Part shown: in pieces, positions 26,457 through 34,304 of the stretch
Layout of the letters: each line of letters opens with the position of its first letter
How positions within the stretch are numbered: the stretch's first letter is position 1
Position numbers and translations under genes: made by a program
NCBI GenBank assembly: GCA_963770035.1
Contig: CAVYON010000067.1
Span: 248,001 to 312,000, forward strand
Direction of reading: 5' to 3'
DNA length: 64,000 nt
From: Roseiarcus sp963770035
Lineage (GTDB): Bacteria > Pseudomonadota > Alphaproteobacteria > Rhizobiales > Beijerinckiaceae
The notes under the pieces: model-generated
Told to the model about the DNA's origin: nothing
What the model saw: the letters and a program-made list of their open reading frames with translations, nothing else
Databases searched by the model: none

Positions 26457-27967
26457 GCCGCCTTCTCCAGAATCGCGAGGCTGAGAATCTTCTCTTCGGT
26501 GGCGTCGGCGCGGTCGATCGTGCCGGAAACCGTTCCGCCTTTCATCACCACGATGCGGTCGGCGAGCCCGAGCACCTCCGGCAACTCTGACGAGATCACC
26601 AACACGGCGACGCCGCGCGCCGCCAGCCGGTCGATGATCGCGTAGATGTCCGCTTTCGCCCCTACGTCCACGCCCCGCGTCGGCTCGTCAAGGATCAGCA
26701 GCTTCGACTCGCGCGCGAGCCAACGCGCCAGGACCGTCTTTTGCTGGTTTCCGCCCGAAAGCGTCGCGATCTCCTGCTCGATCGATGGGGTGCGAATATG
26801 CAGCTCGCGCGAATAGCGTTCCGCGAGCTGCCGCTCCTCACGACGGTTGACCACGCGCCAGCGGCTTAGGCGCTGCAGCACCGCCAACGAGATATTGTCG
26901 CGGACTGAACGCTTCATCAATAACGCCTGCGCCTTGCGCTCCTCAGGCGCCAGGCAGAGACCAGCGCGGACCGCGTCCCGCGGCGAGCGCAACTGCACCA
27001 CTCGACCATCGACGCGGATCTTGCCGGAGGTTAGCGGCACGTCTCCGATGATCGCGCGCGCCAGCTCGGTCCGCCCCGCGCCGACGAGTCCGGCGAGCAC
27101 GACAACCTCGCCTGCGTGCACCTCGAAACTTATGTCGTGCACGTCGGCGCTGCCGACGTTTTCGACGCTGAGGACGGTCTGGCCTTGGATATGAGCGGAG
27201 CGCTGATAGAGGGCGCTGAGGTCACGCCCGACCATCAACCGAACCAGATCGGCCTCGCTGGTTTCCGCGGCGAGACGTTCGCCGACGACCTCCCCGTCGC
27301 GCAGAACCAGGACGCGGGTCGCGACGCGAAGGATTTCCTTCATGCGGTGCGAAACGTAGATCACCGCGATACCGCTGGTCGTGAGCCTTTTTATCAGCGC
27401 GAACAGCCTGTCCGCCTCATGGTCGGAAAGCGACGAGGTCGGCTCGTCGAACGCGACGACGCGGACGGTCCCGGAAAGCGCCCTGAGAATCTCGACGAGC
27501 TGACGCTGTGCGGGCGAAAGGCTATTGCCGAGCTGGTCGGGATCAATCATGCCCGGGAAGCCGCTGCGTTCGATATCCGCCACTACTTTGGCGCGCAGTG
27601 CGGCGCGATCGAACAGTCGGCCGCGGCGCGGCAGAACGCCCGCGTAGACATTTTCCGCGACCGACACATAGGGAATGATCTCAGGCTCCTGCGCCACCAC
27701 GCGAACGCCGAGACGGTGCGCGTCCGCTGGCGCCGCTATGGTGACCGGTTTGCCGTCAATCTGGATGCGGCCAGCGTCCGGAGCGTAGGCGCCGGACATG
27801 ATTTTCAGCAGGGTCGACTTGCCGGCGCCGTTCTCCCCCATCAGGGCGAGCACTTCGCCGGCGCGGGCGGTCAATCCCACCTCACGCAGCGCTTGGACGC
27901 CGGCAAAACGTTTGCTCACCCCTTCCATGACCAGCGTGGTCGGCTGCATAGGAGAACTTTGGGGCAT
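26453..27967 (-). CDS. ABC sugar importer ATP-binding protein, two fused ATPase domains (RbsA/AraG type)
   Basis: 504 residues. First domain: Walker A GENGAGKSTLL, signature LSPAQRQLVEI, Walker B VVAFDEPTSSLS. Second domain: degenerate Walker A LVGAGRTELA, signature LSGGNQQKTVLARW, Walker B LILDEPTRGVDVG, as is standard for CUT2 importers. Lies 49 bp behind the binding-protein gene. Confidence 0.94.
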   Translation of the reverse strand: MPQSSPMQPTTLVMEGVSKRFAGVQALREVGLTARAGEVLALMGENGAGKSTLLKIMSGAYAPDAGRIQIDGKPVTIAAPADAHRLGVRVVAQEPEIIPYVSVAENVYAGVLPRRGRLFDRAALRAKVVADIERSGFPGMIDPDQLGNSLSPAQRQLVEILRALSGTVRVVAFDEPTSSLSDHEADRLFALIKRLTTSGIAVIYVSHRMKEILRVATRVLVLRDGEVVGERLAAETSEADLVRLMVGRDLSALYQRSAHIQGQTVLSVENVGSADVHDISFEVHAGEVVVLAGLVGAGRTELARAIIGDVPLTSGKIRVDGRVVQLRSPRDAVRAGLCLAPEERKAQALLMKRSVRDNISLAVLQRLSRWRVVNRREERQLAERYSRELHIRTPSIEQEIATLSGGNQQKTVLARWLARESKLLILDEPTRGVDVGAKADIYAIIDRLAARGVAVLVISSELPEVLGLADRIVVMKGGTVSGTIDRADATEEKILSLAILEKAA

Positions 27968-28016
27968 GACGCGTTTCGCCGCGCGGCCGCTGCGGGCCGC
28001 GCCGCGCTCCTCCTTG

Positions 28017-29015
28017 CTAGCTGCAGCTCCCCATCACCGCTTTCCAGTTCTCCGGCGTCACGATGGTCGTATGGGCGATCGTCTTGGCGGGCAGCGGCTT
28101 GTGATCGCGGATCGACGCCACCAGAACGCGCACTGCGGCATCGCCGACGTCGCGGCCGCTGATATAGAGCGCGGCCTTGTTCCCCGTCGTCTGGCCGGCC
28201 TGCCAGTCCTTGCAAGTGAGGTAACCGCCGAGCCCGACCCCGATCACGTTCTCTGCAGGCATGCCGGCGTTGGCGAGCGCCGTGGTCACCCCGATCAGGT
28301 TCTCGTCATTGCAAGCCCAGGCGACCCAGTGCTTGACATTCGGATTGGCGGTGACGACGGCGCCGGTGCGGTTCTGCGCGTCCATCGTCGAGTTATCGGT
28401 GCCAACCTTGATGATCTTCGGCAACGCTCCGACAACTTTCTGGAACGACGCCTCTTCTCCGGCCTCGCGGTCCTGACAGACGGAAAGCTGTTGCTCGTAG
28501 GCGGCGATGACGCGCACGTCGTCGATGTTCCAACCGCTCGCCTTGAACAGCTTGCCGGCCTCCTCGCCAACCTTGGAGCCCATGTCGTAGCCATCGAAGC
28601 CGACGAACGCGGCGGCTTCGCCGGCGCCGCTCTTGATCGGGTCGTCGGCTGCAACCAGCGGAATCTTGGCCTGCGCCGCCATGTCGACCACCTGAGGGCC
28701 AATCTGCTGATCGGGCACGACGATGGCGATGCCATCGACCTTCTGGCCGACCATCACGTTCATCGCGCTGATCGCCGCGTTGGAGTCCATGCTGACATTG
28801 ACGACGTTGACCTTGACGTTGCCGAGCTCTTTGGCGGCGTCACGCGCGCCGTTGGCCTCGTCGACAAAGTACTGCTGGTCGCCCTGCTTTTGAATCAGCG
28901 CAATCGTGAGCTGATCGCCCGCCGCCCAGACCGGCAGCACGCCAATTGCGGACCCGACAATCCCGGCGAGCAATGTCGGCGCCAGAACTCGTTTCGTGTC
29001 GCTCACGCGCTTCAT
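28017..29015 (-). CDS. Periplasmic sugar-binding protein (CUT2 class, AraF-like)
   Basis: 332 residues with a signal peptide (basic MKRVSDTKRV, hydrophobic core, cleavage near PVWA-AGD). Periplasmic type I binding fold: LTIALIQKQGDQQYFVDEAN, VDGIAIVVPDQQIG, AYEQQL, VKHWVAWACNDENLIG, and GVGLGGYLTCK. The VKHW...ND...G pattern is shared with arabinose-binding proteins, but ligand is not certain. Good SD (GGGAGGAGG) before ATG 29015. Its promoter carries operator copy 2. Confidence 0.9.
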   Translation of the reverse strand: MKRVSDTKRVLAPTLLAGIVGSAIGVLPVWAAGDQLTIALIQKQGDQQYFVDEANGARDAAKELGNVKVNVVNVSMDSNAAISAMNVMVGQKVDGIAIVVPDQQIGPQVVDMAAQAKIPLVAADDPIKSGAGEAAAFVGFDGYDMGSKVGEEAGKLFKASGWNIDDVRVIAAYEQQLSVCQDREAGEEASFQKVVGALPKIIKVGTDNSTMDAQNRTGAVVTANPNVKHWVAWACNDENLIGVTTALANAGMPAENVIGVGLGGYLTCKDWQAGQTTGNKAALYISGRDVGDAAVRVLVASIRDHKPLPAKTIAHTTIVTPENWKAVMGSCS

Positions 29016-29094
29016 ATCACGCCTCCTCCCAGTTCATTTCGCGGCTTAGTTGGCTGCGAACCTCGTTTAGCGTAGTGCGCCGGAAGCTGCCGCG

Positions 29095-29135
29095 GGAATG
29101 GCGTGGACGCTGGATAGTATGGACGATACTCTGAT
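29095..29135. promoter_or_regulatory. Operator copy 2, upstream of the importer operon
   Basis: Same 41-bp block as 24354-24394, in the same orientation and 80 bp upstream of the minus-strand binding-protein gene. Core AGTAT-GGACG-ATACT. Outside the core, GGAATGG and CTCTGAT are identical. Confidence 0.82.
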
Positions 29136-29420
29136 TGCCATTCGCCTTGTGGCTGTCACTGCCCGCGTCTTCAAACGCGGGTCCACGGTTAGGCGACCAT
29201 AGTTCCGCGATCATGTCTTACGAAGCTGTCGACGAATCAAGTTGCCGGTCAACGACTGTTCGCTGACCGCCGGCCGGACGCGGCCGCCCGCTCGTGCTGG
29301 TCGATCGGGTCGCCGAGCCCCTCGCGGCCGAGATGCGGGATGGAGCCCTTCGCGGGTTGGCCCCGCATAGAGATCAACTGCAATATGTCGGGCGATGTCG
29401 CACGGCCAAAGAACGTCTGC

Positions 29421-29535
29421 CTCGCCGGTACTTCAGGCTGAGTCTTGTGCTCTCCTTCCGATCCAGTTTCAATGGCGGCGGAGTTCGTTCCAGCACCACC
29501 GCGCAATGCACCTTGTCGCGCAGGTCCTCGATCTC
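29421..29535 (-). pseudogene. DUF3991/Toprim-like protein remnant
   Basis: Minus-strand reading EIEDLRDKVHCAVVLERTPP then LKLDRKESTRLSLKYRRG. This resembles the N-terminus of DUF3991/Toprim proteins carried on rhizobial plasmids and islands (LKDKVSCAVVLE...KESTR..KYRRG). Only about 38 codons are left. Confidence 0.5.
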
Positions 29536-30138
29536 AGGGTCATGTCCGCTTCTAACATTTGAGCGCAGGAGCTGGGCTCAATGGCCTTGGGCTTGTCTTC
29601 GCCCCTGCCCCGCCGCCGACCGCGAGGCGGTCGCGCGGCGAGGGCGCGCGGAACGCGCGGGAGCCTGCGACGCACCCTTGCCGACACGGCCGGCGCGAGC
29701 GGTGGCCATCCCTTTCTCCTTCGCTTCTCAAGGAAGGCTCAGCGGCGACGGCGCGAACGGGAGATTTGGTCCGCGTCCAGGGTGTCGACGCCCGGCGGCC
29801 GCCAACGGAGCGGCGGCTAATGCCGCTCGTTGGCGCGCGAGCCGAAATAGTGGACGGCGCCGCGGATGCAACTCGGGAGAAAACAGTTTGCCCAGCGTAC
29901 GGCGCCTGGGTCTTTGCGAGCGATAAAAGGCCGCTGCGTTGGGCGGACCCACTTGATGCTGGCGATATAGGCGCGGAGCCCGGGACCGCAAACTCGCAGG
30001 TTGGGCGCTCGTCGTCTTGCCTCCGCGGCTACGCGAGGAGGTAGCGGGGCGGGCAGCGACGCGGAATTCCAGGCGGCTTTTCGTCGCGGACAAAGCGCGG
30101 TGCGAAAGCCGTCCACGGAAGACCGACGCCTTCCGATC
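29536..30138. other. No recognised gene
   Basis: Several overlapping frames are open because of high GC; none shows a family motif. One minus-strand frame ends ...RANCFLPSCIRG-like sequence, not assigned. Confidence 0.4.
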
Positions 30139-30162
30139 AAAAAAAAAGCCCCTATTGGGAGC
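30139..30162 (-). terminator. Rho-independent-like hairpin with nine T on the minus strand
   Basis: Minus strand: GCTCCC-AATA-GGGGC followed by TTTTTTTTT. No minus-strand gene lies just upstream of it (cspA is on the plus strand), so it looks left over or stops antisense transcription. Confidence 0.55.
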
Positions 30163-30230
30163 CCGGGCTACGCTTTGCAATGAGTGGCGGCTCAGTTAGG
30201 TTCGTCCGGCAATCCGAGAGGAGCGTCACA

Positions 30231-30440
30231 ATGGCGACGGGTACAGTGAAATGGTTCAATGCGACGAAAGGCTTCGGGTTCATTCAGCCCGACGCCGGCA
30301 GCCCCGATGTGTTTGTTCATATCAGCGCGGTCGAGCGGGCTGGAATGCGTGACCTGAATGAAGGGCAGAAAATCGCTTACGAGATCGTCGCCGACAAGCG
30401 CTCCGGCAAATCCTCGGCGGACAATTTGAAGCCGGTCTGA
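30231..30440 (+). CDS. cspA: Cold-shock domain protein (CspA family)
   Basis: 69 residues, whole family length. RNP1 KGFGFIQPD and RNP2 VFVHISAVE are present; single-stranded RNA/DNA chaperone in the cytosol. ATG 30231 follows GAGAGGAGCG. Monocistronic by context, with the next gene 217 bp on. Confidence 0.95.
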   Translation: MATGTVKWFNATKGFGFIQPDAGSPDVFVHISAVERAGMRDLNEGQKIAYEIVADKRSGKSSADNLKPV

Positions 30441-30657
30441 AATTGGGGATCAGTCGAGGTGCGGCCTGCCCACGAATCTACGATTGGCGGTCATTCGCCA
30501 TAACGGCGCCCGCAGCCAGATGGTGTCGACTTTCTCCGAGGGGCCGGCTTTGGCAATGCGTCAACCTCGACGGCGGCATCGAAGCCTGAGCCTGCGAGAT
30601 CGACAAATCGATGCGGCGCTATCGATAGCGCGTATCAAAAAAGGAAACTCGCGACGC

Positions 30658-32184
30658 ATGCCGCCAACAGATTCGATAGATATGCCGGCGACCGTCGAAC
30701 GCTTGGGCCGCCCGTTCGCAGTCTTCTCCAACAGCTATGCGCGCCTGCCGGAGCATTTTTTCGCACGGCTCGCTCCGACGCCGGCGCCAAAGCCCCACCT
30801 GATCAAGTTCAACGAATCGCTCGCGTCGGAACTGGGGGTCAATGCGCAAGGTCTCGAACCGGATGAGCTGGCGGCGCTGTTTGCCGGCAACGTAACGCCG
30901 CCGGGCGCCGAGCCCATCGCGATGGCCTATGCCGGGCATCAGTTCGGGAGTTTCGTTCCCCAGCTTGGTGACGGCCGTGCAATCCTCCTCGGCGAGGTCC
31001 TGGACCGCAACGGCGAGCGGCGCGACGTTCAATTGAAGGGCGCGGGCAGAACGCCGTTCTCGCGACGCGGAGACGGTCGCGCAGCGCTCGGGCCGGTCCT
31101 ACGCGAATATCTGGTTAGCGAAGCGATGCATGCGCTCGGAATTCCGACCACACGGGCGCTGGCCGCCGTCTCGACCGGCGAACCTGTTTATCGCGACCGC
31201 CCTTTGCCGGGAGCCGTGTTGACCCGTGTCGCGTCCAGTCACATCCGTGTCGGAACTTTCCAATATTTCGCGGCACGCGGCGACCTCGAAGCGGTCGAGC
31301 GTCTTTCCGACTATGTCATGGATCGCCACTACCCCGATGCCCGCGACGCCGAGAGGCCCCGCCTGGCGCTCGTCCAGGCGGTCGTGGAACGCCAGGCCCT
31401 GTTGATCGCGCGTTGGATGCATGTCGGGTTCATCCATGGCGTGATGAACACCGACAACACTGCATTATCGGGAGAGACCATCGATTTTGGACCGTGCGCC
31501 TTCCTGGATGCGTACGATCCTGCGACGGCCTTCAGCGCGATCGATGAATTCGGCCGCTACGCCTACGCCAATCAACCAGCTATCGCGCAGTGGAATCTCG
31601 CGAGGTTCGCCGAGACTCTGCTTCCGCTGGTGGATCCCAATCCAGAGCGGGCGATCGAACTTGCAAGCGAGGCGATCTCCGCGTTTGCGTCTCGCTATCA
31701 GGAGCATTGGCTTGCCGGCATGCGGGAGAAGCTCGGACTCTCCAGCCATGAAGACGGCGATCTCGACCTCGTCCGCGACCTGCTCCAGGCGATGCATGAG
31801 AACGCCGCGGATTTCACCCTGACCTTCCGTCGGCTTTGCGCCGCCGCCGCGGATGAGACGGCAGACGCCGAGGCCCGCGGCTTGTTCGCGAACCCAGGCG
31901 CCTACGACCGTTGGGCCATGAGGTGGCGAGCGCGTCTGGCCGTCTACGGGCGCGAACCGAACGCGCGCGCCAAGGCGATGCGAGACGTCAATCCAGCTTT
32001 CATCCCGCGCAATCATCGGGTGGAGCAAGCGATCGACGCTGCGATCGACGACGGAGACTTTTCGCCGTTCGCCGACCTGCTCACGGTTCTCTCGCGCCCT
32101 TATGAGGATCAGCCGGCTTTCGCCGAATACGCCAGCCCGCCTCAAACAGGTGAGCGCGTCTTCCGGACTTTCTGCGGGACTTGA
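30658..32184 (+). CDS. selO: SelO/YdiU family protein AMPylase (pseudokinase fold)
   Basis: 508 residues. SelO transfers AMP from ATP to Ser/Thr/Tyr of proteins and is linked to redox stress. Seen: GHQFGSFVPQLGDGRA, QLKGAGRTPFSRRGDGRAAL with the nucleotide-binding lysine and arginines, and the metal motif HGVMNTDN followed by DFGPCAFLD. Bacterial SelO ends lack the selenocysteine of animal forms; here the tail is FRTFCGT, with a natural Cys at the Sec-like position. Start ATG 30658 follows AAAGGAAAC; earlier in-frame ATGs lack an SD. Intact. Confidence 0.93.
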   Translation: MPPTDSIDMPATVERLGRPFAVFSNSYARLPEHFFARLAPTPAPKPHLIKFNESLASELGVNAQGLEPDELAALFAGNVTPPGAEPIAMAYAGHQFGSFVPQLGDGRAILLGEVLDRNGERRDVQLKGAGRTPFSRRGDGRAALGPVLREYLVSEAMHALGIPTTRALAAVSTGEPVYRDRPLPGAVLTRVASSHIRVGTFQYFAARGDLEAVERLSDYVMDRHYPDARDAERPRLALVQAVVERQALLIARWMHVGFIHGVMNTDNTALSGETIDFGPCAFLDAYDPATAFSAIDEFGRYAYANQPAIAQWNLARFAETLLPLVDPNPERAIELASEAISAFASRYQEHWLAGMREKLGLSSHEDGDLDLVRDLLQAMHENAADFTLTFRRLCAAAADETADAEARGLFANPGAYDRWAMRWRARLAVYGREPNARAKAMRDVNPAFIPRNHRVEQAIDAAIDDGDFSPFADLLTVLSRPYEDQPAFAEYASPPQTGERVFRTFCGT

Positions 32185-32373
32185 TTGGGCTGTAGGCGCG
32201 TGGCCGCGCGTCGAGAGACGAATGTTCAGCTGACAACTGCCCGCTGGCTGAGCAGATTAACAGTGTCAGCCGGTTCCAGCCGCTACCGCCGGAATCAATG
32301 GCCCTGAAGCGCCGATCGTCCGCAAACCGGCGTGGTGCAGTGAGAACAACCAGAAGTTCCTCGCGGCTTGGCG
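32185..32373. other. Intergenic, no feature seen
   Basis: selO and gapR converge here; nothing recognised. Confidence 0.4.
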
Positions 32374-32643
32374 CTACGCCGCCTTTGCTTGTGATGACCC
32401 GGCGCTCTCCATGGCTCTGAGATACAGGTCGAGCAAGGACTCCTGTTCGTCGCGCTCGTCCTTGTCCTGCTTCCGCAGGCGCAAGATCTCCCTGAGGACT
32501 TTCACATCGAAGCCCTCTCCCTTGGCTTCTGCGAAGACTTCTTTCTTGCCCTCATTCAACGCCTTGATCTCTTCGTCGATGTGCTCAACTCGCTCGATGA
32601 ACGAGCGAATGCGATCGCCCGGGATTCCTGCCGTGTCCGTCAT
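32374..32643 (-). CDS. gapR: GapR/DUF2312 nucleoid-associated protein
   Basis: 89 residues, full family length: RIRSFIERVEHIDEEIKALN, then GKKEVFAEAKGEGFDVKVLR and EILRLRKQDKDERDEQE. GapR is an alphaproteobacterial protein that clamps overtwisted DNA ahead of replication. ATG 32643 has GAGGAGCAGG upstream. The sequence to the right (32644-32829) holds only short GCCGAC repeats before the IS. Confidence 0.9.
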   Translation of the reverse strand: MTDTAGIPGDRIRSFIERVEHIDEEIKALNEGKKEVFAEAKGEGFDVKVLREILRLRKQDKDERDEQESLLDLYLRAMESAGSSQAKAA

Positions 32644-33029
32644 GCCTGCTCCTCGTTTCAAGAGGTCGTACGGTAGGGCAATGAAAGTTACCGAAAACTT
32701 AATCGAACCGCCGAAAATCCGGCTGACGCGAGCCCTCCTGTTGCCGCTGGCGCCGACGCCGACGCCGACGCGCAATCGCGTCGCAATCACGGGTATGTGA
32801 GTTCGACTCGCGCTGATGGTGCAGATCACTGTCAATCGGCGTCCAAAATTGACCCCCGATCGGCGTCCAAAATTGACCCCCCTTGTGAAGGGCTCGGACG
32901 GTAGCGCTCGCCCCGGTGGAGCTGGTCGGGGTTGCGCAGCCGGGGCGAGCGCGGTTCGGTGAGGCGCCGGCGTTGGTCACGTGCGGTTCTTGAAGCGCCG
33001 GCTCTCGTGCCGAGCGGACGTAGCGCGGG

Positions 33030-33341
33030 TCAATCTCGGCCGAAGCCGCGGGGCGGAACGATCGCCTGGAGTTCAGTGAGGTCGAGGTCGCAGATCGCCT
33101 GCAACGCCTCGGCGGTGGCGCTGTCCTCAAGGTTCTCCGGCAGAGCTTCCAGCCAGGCGGCATACTGACCCTGCAAGGTGGCCAGCTCGGAGACAGCGTC
33201 GCGCCAACGCTTGGCGCGACTGCGGTGATCGAGGGGTCGCCATATCCGGACTGCCGGCGTCCCGGACTCCCGAGCGGCGCGACAGCGCGCCTGGCGCTCG
33301 GCGTCGGTCATCGGTCGCTCGCCGATCGGCTTGCGCGGCAT
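33030..33341 (-). CDS. IS21-associated small protein, second copy
   Basis: 103 residues, same as 19281-19592 apart from a few substitutions (for example LATLQGQYAAWLE for LTTLQGQYTAWLE). Intact. Confidence 0.65.
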   Translation of the reverse strand: MPRKPIGERPMTDAERQARCRAARESGTPAVRIWRPLDHRSRAKRWRDAVSELATLQGQYAAWLEALPENLEDSATAEALQAICDLDLTELQAIVPPRGFGRD

Positions 33342-33390
33342 GGTCCACTCCGAAGCGTGACGTCACGAAATCCCGGTCATGAGACAGCGC

Positions 33391-33810
33391 TCAGGCGCGG
33401 TTCTTGAAGCGCCAGCTTTCGTTCCCGGTCTCGACGATGTCGCAGTGATGGGTGAGGCGATCGAGGAGCGCCGTGGTCATCTTTGGGTCTCCGAACACGC
33501 TCGGCCATTCACCGAAGGCGAGATTGGTGGTGACCAGGATCGAGGTGCGCTCGTAGAGTCGGCTGACGAGGTGGAAGAGAAGCTGGCCGCCGGCCTGGGC
33601 GAACGGCAGGTAGCCGAGCTCGTCGAGGACGACGAAGTCCATGCGGGTAAGATAATCGGCCATGCGGCCATGCGGCCCTGGCGCCCGGCGCGCGTCTCGG
33701 CCTCGAGCTGGTTGACGAGATCGACGGTGGTGAAGAAGCGGCCGCGCCGTCCGGCGCGAATGCAGCTTCGCGCAATGGCGATCACTGCGTGCGACTTGCC
33801 GGCGCCGGTC
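33391..33810 (-). pseudogene. istB: istB second copy, 3' part
   Basis: Contains GAGKSHAVIAIARSCIRAGR through WRFKNRA. An extra 8 bases (duplicated GCCGCATG, near 33660) shift the frame relative to copy 1. The 5' part lies at 36399-36718; the two are separated by the recombinase element. The Walker A region differs from copy 1 (GAGKSH for GTGKTH). Confidence 0.85.
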
Positions 33811-33889
33811 GAGACAGCGACATGGCGCCGGGATTCTGGCGAGCGAAGAGACAATCTACTATGCCTTTCATCCGCTCGCTGGCAGGGCG

Positions 33890-34288
33890 GTGGCCACGGG
33901 CGGTCGGCGCGTCGTTTTCGGGGACGATGTCCATCTCACGATTCGTCTTGCCGACGGCACGCTGACATTGACGCCAGAGTGGATGTTGCGGCCTGCGGCT
34001 GCAGCCTGTGAGATTCGTATGGCTCCGCGGCTTTGCCTGGCGCGCTTGCGTGATCTGCGCGCTTATCTCGATGCGGTTCTAGGCTCCGACCGTGGGGATT
34101 CGCCCCTGACCGACGGAGCTGATCATGCGCCTGAAACGCCGACAACCGGACCTGTTCGAAGAGCCGCCGCGCCTGCAACCGATCCCGAACGAACGCCGCC
34201 GGGCGATGGTGGAGAGTTTGCGAGCGCTTCTGGCGGAGGCGCTTTCGCAGAAGGTCTCGGCTTCGATCCGGAAGGAGGCGCGCCATGA
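33890..34288 (+). CDS. DUF5372-like small protein of the recombinase element
   Basis: A GTG-started frame whose upstream codons also read YYAFHPLAGRA, resembling the HPFHPLxGR start of small proteins that precede such recombinases. Later WMLRPAAAACEI and LRDLRAYLDAVL fit that family. The real start is unclear since no ATG lies in frame; its end overlaps the next ORF. Confidence 0.4.
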   Translation: MATGGRRVVFGDDVHLTIRLADGTLTLTPEWMLRPAAAACEIRMAPRLCLARLRDLRAYLDAVLGSDRGDSPLTDGADHAPETPTTGPVRRAAAPATDPERTPPGDGGEFASASGGGAFAEGLGFDPEGGAP

Positions 34289-34304
34289 GCCGGATCGAGG
34301 CTGA
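34125..34304 (+). CDS. Small recombinase-associated protein (59 aa)
   Basis: MRLKRRQPDLFEEPPRLQPI, then ERRRAMVESLRALLAEALSQ. Short basic proteins of the QPDLFE...ALLxEAL pattern commonly sit directly before this recombinase type. It overlaps the recombinase start by 20 bases. Confidence 0.65.
   Translation: MRLKRRQPDLFEEPPRLQPIPNERRRAMVESLRALLAEALSQKVSASIRKEARHEPDRG

Noticed and set aside
32750..32775. GCCGAC direct repeats as a minisatellite or CRISPR-like array
   Set aside because: Only a few 6-bp units without spacers; ordinary GC-rich slippage.
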